Below are positions 1 through 6,820 of a stretch of DNA of 12,596 nucleotides, in pieces (position 1 is the stretch's first letter; every line of letters begins with the position of its first letter). Made by a program: the position numbers and the translations under genes. Source of the stretch: Nocardioides sp. (GTDB taxonomy: Bacteria > Actinomycetota > Actinomycetes > Propionibacteriales > Nocardioidaceae); assembly GCA_031177735.1 (NCBI GenBank), contig JAPSKJ010000049.1:1-12596 (forward strand), written 5' to 3'. The notes beneath the pieces are model-generated. The model searched no databases. It was given only the letters and a program-made list of their open reading frames with translations, and was not told where the DNA came from.

Positions 1-30
1 GACACCAGAGACACGAGGAGAGGAGCTGAC

Positions 31-804
31 ATGGACCTCGGACTGACCGGCCGCACGGCGATCGTGCTGGGCTCGACCGGCGGCATCGGCGCGGCCATCG
101 CACGCGGGCTCGCCGATGAGGGAGCCCGGGTGGTCGTCGTCGGCAGGGACGCCGAGCGCGCCGACCAGGTCGCGGCCTCGCTGCCGACGGCCGTCGCGGT
201 CACGGCCGACATCACCGATCCCGACGCCGCCGAGCGGGTCGTGTCGGCGGCGGAGCAGGCGTTCGGCCCGGCGGAGGTCCTGGTGCTCAACGGCGGCGGC
301 CCGCCCCCCGGTCCGGCCGGCGACTTCGCCGACACCGACCTCGGCCGCGCCGTCGACCTGCTGGTGCGGCCGCACGTCGCCTTCGTGCAGCGGGTGCTCC
401 CCGCCATGACCGCCCGCGGCTGGGGCCGCATCATCGCGGTCGGCTCGTCCGGGGTGCAGCAGCCGCTCCCCCACCTCACCGGGTCCAACGTCGGGCGGGC
501 CGCCCTCGCCGGCTACCTGAAGACCCTCGCCGGGGAGGTCGCCGACCGCGGCGTCACCGTCAACATGGTGCTGCCCGGCCGGATCCAGACCGACCGCGTC
601 GCCCAGCTCGACCAGGCCGCGGCGGCTCGCAACGGCGTCACGGTCGAGGAGGCGCGCCGGACCTCCCAGGCCACCATCCCGGCCGGCCGGTACGGCCGCC
701 CCGAGGAGTTCGCCGCCGTCGCGGTGTTCCTCGCCAGCGCGCCCGCGTCCTACGTCACCGGTGAGCAGGTGCGCTGCGACGGCGGCCTGATCCGCCACCA
801 CTGA
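31..804 (+). CDS. SDR family oxidoreductase with a non-canonical active site
   Basis: A 257-residue Rossmann-fold short-chain dehydrogenase/reductase, the usual length for classical SDRs, predicted to be a soluble NAD(P)-dependent oxidoreductase. The glycine-rich cofactor loop is G14-S-T-G-G-I-G20. An LNGGG stretch at 86-90 sits where classical SDRs have NNAG, and the C-terminal VTGEQVRCDGG is typical. S139/S140 fits the catalytic serine. The usual YxxxK is absent: the aligned segment reads S152-N-V-G-R156. From memory, a branch of proteins annotated as 3-oxoacyl-ACP reductase-like SDRs carries a similar SNxxR segment, so this may be a subfamily trait rather than damage. The start is supported by an AGAGGAG ribosome site at 19-25, five bases upstream. 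It ends 32 bases before the FAH-family gene and is probably co-transcribed with it, suggesting a catabolic role. The substrate is unknown; the family call is firm. Confidence 0.93.
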   Translation: MDLGLTGRTAIVLGSTGGIGAAIARGLADEGARVVVVGRDAERADQVAASLPTAVAVTADITDPDAAERVVSAAEQAFGPAEVLVLNGGGPPPGPAGDFADTDLGRAVDLLVRPHVAFVQRVLPAMTARGWGRIIAVGSSGVQQPLPHLTGSNVGRAALAGYLKTLAGEVADRGVTVNMVLPGRIQTDRVAQLDQAAAARNGVTVEEARRTSQATIPAGRYGRPEEFAAVAVFLASAPASYVTGEQVRCDGGLIRHH

Positions 805-836
805 ACATCCCGCACCCGTCCTTCGAGGAGCTCTCC

Positions 837-1685
837 ATGCGCTTGGCCACCATTCTCGACCGTGGTCGCGAGGTCGCCGCGGTCGTCGACCCCGACCGGG
901 GCGTCGCACCCGCCGCAGCCGTCGCCGACTGGGCCGACGGCGACCTGCTGTCCCTCATCCGGGGCGGACGGGTCCGCGACCTGATCGCGGCGACCGGCGA
1001 GGCACCCGCCGGACTGTTCCGAGCACGGGAGGACGTGCGGTTCGCACCGCCGTACCGCCACCCCCGGCTGATCTGGGGCATCGGGCTCAACTACGTCGAC
1101 CACGCCAGCGACCTGTCCGAGGCCGTGCCCGAGGAGCCGGCCTCGTTCATCAAGGGCGACCACACCGTCATCGGCCCCGGCGACCCCATCCCGCTGCCTC
1201 CGCAGAGCGAGCGGACGACCAGCGAGGCGGAGATGGGGCTGGTCATCGGCTCCCACTGCCGCAACGTCTCGGAGGAGGAGGCCCTCGACCACGTGCTCGG
1301 CGTGGTGCCGGTGCTCGACCAGACCGCCGAGGACATCCTGCAGCGCAACCCGCGCTTCCTGACCCGGTCGAAGAACTTCCCCGGCTTCTTCTCCTTCGGG
1401 CCGGAGATCGTGCCGTTGGAGGAGGCGATAGCCGCCGCCGGGAGCCTCGCGGACATCGAGGTGTCCACCGTGGTCAACGGCAGTGAGACGCGGACCAACA
1501 CGGTGGCGCGGATGCGCTTCTCACCGGCGTTCCTCGTCAGCTTCCACAGCGCGGTGATGCCGCTCCAGCCCGGCGACATCATCTCCCCCGGCACTCCGGG
1601 GGCGATCCACGTGCGCCCCGGCGACGTGGCGGAGTGCCGGATCCCCGGGGTCGGCACGCTCGTCAACCCGGTCGTGCGCGGCTGA
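837..1685 (+). CDS. Fumarylacetoacetate hydrolase (FAH) family protein
   Basis: A 282-residue cytosolic enzyme of the FAH superfamily, whose members hydrolyse, hydrate, isomerise or decarboxylate beta-keto acid-like intermediates, often at the end of aromatic or sugar-acid catabolism, using a divalent metal. A variable N-terminal part (about 1-70) precedes the FAH domain. The domain opens with WGIGLNYVDHA (80-90) and FIKGDHTVIG (104-113). The expected metal ligands are present: E130 and E132 in SEAEMGLVIG, and D161 in VLDQTAED. RSKNF (177-181) supplies the conserved lysine, and a PLQPGDIISPGTP stretch follows towards the C-terminus. A GAGGAG site at 825-830 supports the ATG. Pairing with the SDR suggests a two-step oxidation and C-C cleavage or hydration, but which compound is handled cannot be said. 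Ureidoglycolate lyase-like, acylpyruvase-like or 2-hydroxyhepta-diene-dioate isomerase-like roles are all possible. Confidence 0.93.
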   Translation: MRLATILDRGREVAAVVDPDRGVAPAAAVADWADGDLLSLIRGGRVRDLIAATGEAPAGLFRAREDVRFAPPYRHPRLIWGIGLNYVDHASDLSEAVPEEPASFIKGDHTVIGPGDPIPLPPQSERTTSEAEMGLVIGSHCRNVSEEEALDHVLGVVPVLDQTAEDILQRNPRFLTRSKNFPGFFSFGPEIVPLEEAIAAAGSLADIEVSTVVNGSETRTNTVARMRFSPAFLVSFHSAVMPLQPGDIISPGTPGAIHVRPGDVAECRIPGVGTLVNPVVRG

Positions 1686-1701
1686 CCTGGCCTGCCCGGC
1701 T

Positions 1702-1722
1702 GCCCGCGAGAACCAGGCGGGC
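1702..1722. terminator. Possible hairpin between convergent genes
   Basis: GCCCG at 1702-1706 can pair with CGGGC at 1718-1722 around an 11-base loop, in the 48-base gap between the ends of the FAH-family gene and the methyltransferase. There is no T-run on either side. Position is the main argument; in DNA this GC-rich a 5-bp stem is common by chance. Confidence 0.25.
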
Positions 1723-1733
1723 GCCGGCGGCGC

Positions 1734-2327
1734 TCACGCGGTCCCGAACCGGGCCAGCACCCCTCGCTCGCCGTCGCGCACCTCGCGCAGCGCCAGGCGC
1801 CCCGCATCGGCGGCGAGCCGGTCGAGCTGCGTGCGGGTGCCGACCTGCAGGAGCACCTCGCCGCCCGGGAGCAGGTGCCGCTGCGCAACCCGGAGGCAGG
1901 CACGTGCCGTACGGAGGCCGTCGACACCGCCGTCGATGGCCAGCAGCGGGTCCTCGGGGTAGCGGCCGGTCTCCGGGCTCGGCACCCACGGCGGGTCGGC
2001 GATGACGAGGGCGAACCGCTCCCCGGCCGCCACCGCGTCGTCGACCGCACCCTCACGCACCTCCACCAGCCCGCCGAGGCCGGCCGCCTCGGCGTTGCGG
2101 CGGGCATAGGCACACGCGACCGGTGAGAGGTCGACGCACACCAGGTGCCGAGGTGCCAGGGCGATCGCCAGCAGGCCGATCTGACCGGCGCCGGCGCACA
2201 GCTCGAGCACCGGGCCGGGCGGCGCGGTCGCCATCAGCTCCGCCGCCCACCGGGACTGCTCCGCGGTCCACGGTCGCGGCCGGAGCACTCGGTCGTCGTA
2301 GCTGATCTGGAGGCGGTCGAAGGTCAT
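1734..2327 (-). CDS. Class I SAM-dependent methyltransferase (HemK/PrmC-like)
   Basis: From the ATG at 2327 this is 197 residues. Motif I of class I methyltransferases is ELCAGAG (42-48), the acidic residue ending the next strand is D66, and DPPW (111-114) replaces the NPPY motif of the HemK/TrmN6-type N-methyltransferases. This points to methylation of a nitrogen on protein, RNA or a small molecule, using S-adenosylmethionine; the target is unknown. The protein is shorter than true PrmC (about 280 residues), lacking most of an N-terminal domain. The start is uncertain. GTG 2345 would add 6 residues and ATG 2378 would add 17; none has a well-placed Shine-Dalgarno sequence. I chose 2327 because recognisable sequence (TFDRLQISYDDRVLRPRPWT) begins there. 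The gene converges with the FAH gene and diverges from the DUF1801 gene. Confidence 0.85.
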   Translation of the reverse strand: MTFDRLQISYDDRVLRPRPWTAEQSRWAAELMATAPPGPVLELCAGAGQIGLLAIALAPRHLVCVDLSPVACAYARRNAEAAGLGGLVEVREGAVDDAVAAGERFALVIADPPWVPSPETGRYPEDPLLAIDGGVDGLRTARACLRVAQRHLLPGGEVLLQVGTRTQLDRLAADAGRLALREVRDGERGVLARFGTA

Positions 2328-2350
2328 CGTCTGGGCGGTCGTCACGCAGC

Positions 2351-2371
2351 GCCCGTTATCCACCAACGGGC
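2351..2371. repeat. Inverted repeat next to the methyltransferase start
   Basis: GCCCGTT (2351-2357) and AACGGGC (2365-2371) form perfect 7-base arms around a 7-base spacer. On the methyltransferase strand the spacer reads GGTGGAT, a weak Shine-Dalgarno-like string that an mRNA hairpin would show in its loop, 5 bases plus one arm before GTG 2345. It could be an operator, a leader hairpin or chance. The plus strand across the first arm and spacer reads TTATCCACC, one mismatch from a DnaA box. Confidence 0.45.
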
Positions 2372-2392
2372 TCGGCATGCCCGCGCGCCACG

Positions 2393-2409
2393 CGCCGGAC
2401 CGTCCGGCG
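2393..2409. repeat. 17-base dyad in the divergent promoter region
   Basis: CGCCGGAC (2393-2400) and GTCCGGCG (2402-2409) are perfect 8-base arms around a single C at 2401. The element lies in the intergenic region between the divergently read methyltransferase and DUF1801 genes, upstream of both likely starts. Symmetry and position suggest a binding site for a dimeric repressor or activator. No regulator gene is in the window, and GC-only arms raise the chance of coincidence. Confidence 0.45.
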
Positions 2410-2451
2410 GGATCGGTCAGGAATGGAGAAGCGCCCACCCGCCGGCGTTCC

Positions 2452-2457
2452 TAGGGT
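2452..2457 (+). promoter_or_regulatory. Candidate -10 box for the DUF1801 gene
   Basis: TAGGGT lies 40 bases before the ATG at 2498 and resembles actinobacterial TANNNT -10 elements. No convincing -35 was found at the usual distance, so this is a weak call. Confidence 0.3.
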
Positions 2458-2497
2458 CGAGTTCGCCAGATCAGCAGACACGAGGAAGGACGATCCG

Positions 2498-2938
2498 ATG
2501 GCGACGGCACAGGACGGGTTCACCGAGGACGAGCGCGCGGCGATGAAGGAGCGCGCCGCCGAGCTCCGCACCGCCAAGCGGCGGGGCACCAGCGAGAGGA
2601 AGGCTGCGGCCGACGCGAAGGACGCGGTCGACAAGATCGCGCAGCTGCCCGAGGAGGACCGGCGCATCGCCGAGCGACTGCACGCGATCGTCACCGAGCA
2701 CGCTCCCCACCTGCAGCCGAGGACGTGGTACGGCATGCCGGCCTACGCCAAGGACGGCCAGGTGGTGCTCTTCTTCAAGGGCGCCTCGAAGTTCAAGGTG
2801 CGCTACGCGGAGGTCGGCTTCAACGAGGTCGCGGCCCTGGACGACGGCGTGATGTGGCCGACGGCGTACGCCGTCACCGCGATCACCGCCGAGGTCGAGG
2901 CGAAGCTGGTGGAGCTGGTGACCAGGGCCGCCGGCTGA
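2498..2938 (+). CDS. DUF1801 domain-containing protein
   Basis: A 146-residue soluble protein. Residues 8-45 are highly charged (Lys, Arg, Glu, Asp and Ala rich) and probably a long helix. From about 46 comes the DUF1801/YdhG-like fold: LPEEDRRIAERLHAIVTEHAP, then WYGMPAY (77-83), VVLFFKG, and a C-terminal helix. WYGMPAY matches the family's YGMPAY-like signature. Members are small alpha/beta proteins of unclear biochemistry; the Bacillus relative has been proposed as an iron chaperone, which should not be carried over here. An AGGAAGGA ribosome site just upstream fixes the start at 2498 rather than the in-frame ATG at 2423, which would run through the promoter region. It stands alone, divergent from the methyltransferase, and a strong hairpin separates it from the cobalamin operon. 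Nothing ties it to B12. Confidence 0.85.
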   Translation: MATAQDGFTEDERAAMKERAAELRTAKRRGTSERKAAADAKDAVDKIAQLPEEDRRIAERLHAIVTEHAPHLQPRTWYGMPAYAKDGQVVLFFKGASKFKVRYAEVGFNEVAALDDGVMWPTAYAVTAITAEVEAKLVELVTRAAG

Positions 2939-2972
2939 TCGCGGCGCAGGCCGCTCGCTCGCCTCGCAGCCG

Positions 2973-3005
2973 GGCGCCGGGCCGCCTCGCCGGGGGCCCG
3001 GCGCC
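2973..3005 (+). terminator. Strong hairpin after the DUF1801 gene
   Basis: GGCGCCGGGCC (2973-2983) pairs perfectly with GGCCCGGCGCC (2995-3005), an 11-bp all-GC stem with an 11-base loop, starting 35 bases after the DUF1801 stop. There is no T-run, as is common for proposed actinobacterial terminators. It would insulate the cobalamin operon from read-through. Its 3' arm also overlaps the expected -35 position of the cob promoter. Confidence 0.6.
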
Positions 3006-3023
3006 GACGCGCGCCGGCTCCCG

Positions 3024-3029
3024 TAGGCT
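3024..3029 (+). promoter_or_regulatory. Candidate -10 box of the cob operon
   Basis: TAGGCT fits the actinobacterial TANNNT -10 pattern and would put the transcript start at about 3036, right at the 5' edge of the riboswitch aptamer. The -35 region (about 3000-3006) lies in the GC-rich terminator arm and has no consensus. Confidence 0.45.
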
Positions 3030-3030
3030 G

Positions 3031-3175
3031 CGCTCACGCTCGTGGTGCAGGAACCCGGTGAGAGTCCGGGGCGGTTCCGCCACTGTGACACCCGCCTCCG
3101 GGAGGGTGCAGCCAGACACTGGCCACGGGTCGATCCGACCGATTGACGGGGCGAGAACCCCGGAGGAGGAGTCCC
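3031..3175 (+). promoter_or_regulatory. Cobalamin riboswitch upstream of cobN
   Basis: A leader RNA that binds adenosylcobalamin-type ligands and switches off B12 genes. Visible parts: hairpin CCCGG/CCGGG (3054-3058 with 3066-3070), the conserved core GCCACTGTGA (3079-3088), a variable arm CACCC/GGGTG (3089-3093 with 3104-3108), and the B12-box-like GCAGCCAGACACTGGCC (3108-3124). The downstream platform holds a small hairpin GGTCG/CGACC (3128-3132 with 3136-3140) and a second one, CGGGG/CCCCG (3147-3151 with 3158-3162), whose 3' side runs into the ribosome site GGAGGAGGA (3162-3170). GGTTC at 3073-3077 is complementary to GAACC at 3155-3159, as expected for the L5-L13 kissing interaction of this class. 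There is no terminator-like T-run, so control of translation is the likely mode. Outer limits are approximate. Confidence 0.93.
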
Positions 3176-3179
3176 GGCC

Positions 3180-6100
3180 ATGGCCGCGCCTACCCGCATT
3201 GCCCTGCTCTCCACATCCGACACCGACCTGCTGTCGGCCCGCGCCAGCGGCGCCGACTACGCGTGGGCCAACCCGGGCCGCACCGGCGATGCCGAGCTCG
3301 CGGCCACCGTCGCCGGCGCCGACCTCGTCGTCGTGCGTCTCCTCGGCTCGCCGCACGACCTGTGGCCGGGGCTGTCGGCGGTGCGGGACGAGGGCACACC
3401 GCTGGTCGTCCTGGGCGGTGAGCAGCAGCCGAGCGCCGAGCTGATGGAGCTCTCCACCGTGCCGATGGGGGTCGCGGCGCAGGCGCACCGCTACCTCGCC
3501 GAGGGCGGCCCGGGCAACCTCGCCCAGCTGCACGCCTTCTTGTCCGACACCGTGCTGCTCACCGGCGAGGGGTTCGAGCCGCCGGCGGTGATCCCGGCCT
3601 GGGGCTACGCCGACCGGCCCGCGCCGCGCGACGGCCAGGACGAGGCACTGCCGCGGGTCGGGGTGCTCTACTACCGCGCGCACGAGGCCAGTGGCAACAG
3701 CGCCTTCGCCCACGCGCTGGCCGATGCGATCGACGCGACCGGCCGCGCCGTCGGCGTACCGATCTTCGCCGGCTCCCTGCGCTCGGCGCCCGACGACCTC
3801 TTCGAGGCGCTCGGCACGCTCGACGCGCTCGTCGTGACCGTCCTCGCGGCCGGCGGCAGCGCCCCGGCGACCGCGAGCGCCGGCGGGGACGACGAGGCGT
3901 GGGACGTGGAGCGGATGGCCGCCCTCGACATCCCGGTGCTCCAAGGGTTGTGCCTGACCACGAGCCGCGCGGAGTGGGAGGCGTCCGACGACGGCATCAG
4001 CCCGCTGGACTACGCCAGCCAGATCGCGATCCCGGAGTTCGACGGACGCATCATCACCGTGCCGTTCTCGTTCAAGGAGATCGACCCCGACGATCCGGCC
4101 GGGCTGCCCCGTTACGTCGCCGACCCGGAGCGGTGCGCCCGCGTCGCCGGGCTCGCGGTCAACCACGCGGTCCTGCGTCGCGTGCCGAACGCGGACAAGC
4201 GGATCGCGCTGATGCTGAGCGCCTACCCCACCAAGCACGCCCGGATCGGCAACGCCGTCGGCCTCGACACCCCCGTCTCCGCGATCCGGCTGCTGCGGCG
4301 GATGCGCGAGGAGGGCTACGACCTCGGCACCGACAACCCTGTCCTCCCGCTGCTCGACCTCGCCGACGGTGAGGGCGACACGCGCGCCGGTGACGCGCTG
4401 ATCCACGCGCTCATCGCCGCCGGCGGGCAGGACGAGGAGTGGCTGACCAACGCGCAGCTCACCGACGCCCACGCGCGGATCAGCAAGGCGGCGTACGACG
4501 CCTGGACGGCCGACCTGCCGACGCCGCTGCGCGAGGCGATGGTCGAGGCCTGGGGTGAGTCGCCCGGCCGGCTCTTCGTCAACGACGACGACGAGATCGT
4601 GCTGGCCACGCTGCAGGCCGGCAACGTGGTGATCCTGATCCAGCCCCCACGTGGCTTCGGCGAGAACCCCGTGGCGATCTATCACGACCCCGACCTCGCC
4701 CCCAGCCACCACTACCTCGCGGCCTACCGCTGGCTGCGCGCCAGCACCGAGGCCGGCGGGTTCGGCGCGCACGCGGTGGTGCACCTGGGCAAGCACGGCT
4801 CGATGGAGTGGCTGCCGGGCAAGAACGCGGCCCTCTCCCCCGCCTGCGGGCCCGACGCCGCCATCGCCGACCTGCCGCTGGTCTACCCGTTCCTGGTCAA
4901 CGACCCCGGCGAGGGTGCGCAGGCCAAGCGCCGCGCGCACGCCACGATCATCGACCACCTGGTGCCGCCGATGGCCCGGGCGGAGTCCTACGGCGACATC
5001 GCCCGCCTGGAGGGGCTGCTCGAGGAGTACGACAAGATCTCGGCGATGGACCCGGCCAAGCTGCCGGCGATCCGCGGCGAGATCTGGCAGCTGATGCACG
5101 CCGCCCAGCTGCACCGCGACCTCGGCCTGGAGGAGCGGCCGGGCGATGAGGAGTTCGACGACTTCCTCCTCCACGTCGACGGCTGGCTGTGCGAGATCAA
5201 GGACGCCCAGATCCGCGACGGGCTGCACGTGCTCGGCGCCGCCCCGACCGGGGAGGCGCGCGTCAACCTGGTGCTGTCGATCCTGCGCGCCGCCCAGGTG
5301 TGGGGAGGCGTCGGCAACGCCGTGCCCGGACTGCGCGCGGCGCTCGGCCTCAAGGACGGAGCCGACCGGCAGGCGGTCGACGAGGCCGAGGCGCGGGCGC
5401 GCGCACTGGTCGAGGCGATGGAGGCGGCGCACTGGGACCCGGCGGTCGCGGCCACCCTCCACGACGCGCCGGAGGTCCAGCAGGTGCTCAGGTTCGCCGC
5501 CGAGCAGGTCGTGCCCCGGCTGGCGCGCACCACCGACGAGCTCGACGCCGTGCTCCACGCCCTCGCCGGAGGCTTCGTGCCGGCCGGTCCGTCGGGCTCC
5601 CCGCTGCGGGGGCTGGTCAACGTGCTGCCCACCGGCCGCAACTTCTACACCGTCGATCCCCGCGCGGTGCCCTCCCGGTTGGCGTGGCAGACCGGGCAGG
5701 CGATGGCGGACTCCCTGATCCAGAAGTACCTCGACGAGACCGGCGACTACCCCACCTCGGTCGGTCTCTCGGTGTGGGGCACCAGCGCGATGCGCACCTC
5801 CGGCGACGACGTCGCCGAGGTGCTCGCCCTGCTCGGGGTGCGCCCCGAGTGGGACGCCGAGTCGCGCCGGGTCCGGGAGCTGGTCGTGATCCCCCTGGAG
5901 GAGCTCGGCCGGCCCCGCATCGACGTCACGGTCCGCATCTCCGGCTTCTTCCGCGACGCCTTCCCGCACGTCCTCGGCATGCTCGACGACGCGGTGCGGA
6001 TGGTGGCCGACCTCGACGAGCCGGACGAGGTCAACTTCGTGCGCGCCCACGCCCGGGCCGACCTGGACGAGCACGGCGACCTCCGCCGCGCGACCACCCG

Positions 6101-6818
6101 GATCTTCGGCTCCAAGCCCGGGTCCTACGGCGCCGGCATCCTGCAGGCCATCGAGTCCGGCTCCTGGCGCGGCGACGACGACCTGGCCGAGGTCTACACC
6201 GCGTGGGGCGGGTTCGCCTACGGCCGCGACCTCGACGGTGCGCCGGCCGCCGACGACATGCGCGCCAACTACCGACGGATCAAGGTGGCGGCGAAGAACG
6301 TCGACTCGGCCGAGCACGACATCGCCGACTCCGACGACTACTTCCAGTACCACGGCGGCATGGTCGCCACCGTGCGTGCGCTGACCGGTGCCGATCCCAA
6401 GGCCTACGTCGGCGACTCGACCAGCCCCGACGCCGTGCGCACCCGCACGCTGGCCGAGGAGACCGCCCGTGTCTTCCGCGCCCGCGTGGTCAACCCCCGC
6501 TGGATCGCCGCGATGCAGCGCCACGGCTACAAGGGCGCCTTCGAGCTCGCCGCGACCGTCGACTACCTGTTCGGCTTCGACGCCACCGCCGGCGTCGTGC
6601 ACGACTGGATGTACGAGAAGCTCGCTCAGGAGTACGTGCTCGACCCGACCAACCAGGAGTTCCTGCGCCGCTCGAACCCCTGGGCGCTGCGCGGCATCGT
6701 CGAGCGGCTCCACGAGGCCGCCGACCGGGGCCTGTGGGCCGAGCCCGACGCCGACACCCTCGCCGCGATGCAGCAGGTCTACCTCGAGGTCGAGGGCGAC
6801 CTCGAGGACCGGGAGTGA
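3180..6818 (+). CDS. cobN: Aerobic cobaltochelatase large subunit CobN
   Basis: At 1212 residues this is a full-length CobN, the large metal-binding subunit of the ATP-dependent chelatase that inserts Co2+ into hydrogenobyrinic acid a,c-diamide in the aerobic B12 pathway. It belongs to the CobN / magnesium chelatase H family. It opens with RIALLSTSDTDLLSARASGADYAWANPGR, typical of actinobacterial CobN. The family signature HLGKHGSMEWLPGK begins at H535, and SPLRGLVNVLPTGRNFYTVDP, DVTVRISGFFRDAFPH, and DYFQYHGGMVATVRALTG follow in the expected order. The C-terminus (YLEVEGDLEDRE) is intact. The AAA+ partners that power it (CobS/CobT, or ChlI/ChlD-like proteins in actinobacteria) are not in the window. 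The ATG at 3180 lies 9 bases after GGAGGAGGA, within the riboswitch platform, so its translation should be the regulated step. The stop abuts cobF. Confidence 0.98.
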   Translation: MAAPTRIALLSTSDTDLLSARASGADYAWANPGRTGDAELAATVAGADLVVVRLLGSPHDLWPGLSAVRDEGTPLVVLGGEQQPSAELMELSTVPMGVAAQAHRYLAEGGPGNLAQLHAFLSDTVLLTGEGFEPPAVIPAWGYADRPAPRDGQDEALPRVGVLYYRAHEASGNSAFAHALADAIDATGRAVGVPIFAGSLRSAPDDLFEALGTLDALVVTVLAAGGSAPATASAGGDDEAWDVERMAALDIPVLQGLCLTTSRAEWEASDDGISPLDYASQIAIPEFDGRIITVPFSFKEIDPDDPAGLPRYVADPERCARVAGLAVNHAVLRRVPNADKRIALMLSAYPTKHARIGNAVGLDTPVSAIRLLRRMREEGYDLGTDNPVLPLLDLADGEGDTRAGDALIHALIAAGGQDEEWLTNAQLTDAHARISKAAYDAWTADLPTPLREAMVEAWGESPGRLFVNDDDEIVLATLQAGNVVILIQPPRGFGENPVAIYHDPDLAPSHHYLAAYRWLRASTEAGGFGAHAVVHLGKHGSMEWLPGKNAALSPACGPDAAIADLPLVYPFLVNDPGEGAQAKRRAHATIIDHLVPPMARAESYGDIARLEGLLEEYDKISAMDPAKLPAIRGEIWQLMHAAQLHRDLGLEERPGDEEFDDFLLHVDGWLCEIKDAQIRDGLHVLGAAPTGEARVNLVLSILRAAQVWGGVGNAVPGLRAALGLKDGADRQAVDEAEARARALVEAMEAAHWDPAVAATLHDAPEVQQVLRFAAEQVVPRLARTTDELDAVLHALAGGFVPAGPSGSPLRGLVNVLPTGRNFYTVDPRAVPSRLAWQTGQAMADSLIQKYLDETGDYPTSVGLSVWGTSAMRTSGDDVAEVLALLGVRPEWDAESRRVRELVVIPLEELGRPRIDVTVRISGFFRDAFPHVLGMLDDAVRMVADLDEPDEVNFVRAHARADLDEHGDLRRATTRIFGSKPGSYGAGILQAIESGSWRGDDDLAEVYTAWGGFAYGRDLDGAPAADDMRANYRRIKVAAKNVDSAEHDIADSDDYFQYHGGMVATVRALTGADPKAYVGDSTSPDAVRTRTLAEETARVFRARVVNPRWIAAMQRHGYKGAFELAATVDYLFGFDATAGVVHDWMYEKLAQEYVLDPTNQEFLRRSNPWALRGIVERLHEAADRGLWAEPDADTLAAMQQVYLEVEGDLEDRE

Positions 6819-6820
6819 GC

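Noticed and set aside
2356..2364. DnaA-box-like TTATCCACC
   Set aside because: Single copy with one mismatch, no cluster of boxes, no AT-rich region, and no dnaA or dnaN nearby, so no case for an origin.
2423..2497. Upstream ATG at 2423 for the DUF1801 gene
   Set aside because: It has no ribosome site and the added residues match nothing I recognise; AGGAAGGA before 2498 is the better start.
2883..6713. A 1276-codon open frame antisense to cobN
   Set aside because: It mirrors the third-position GC bias of cobN, its translation is a low-complexity Val/Gly/Arg/His mix with no recognisable domain, and cobN on the other strand is unmistakable.
5189..6820. Long in-frame extension upstream of cobF
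   Set aside because: It is Arg/Gly-rich sequence overlapping cobN in another frame; recognisable CobF sequence starts only at about 6821.
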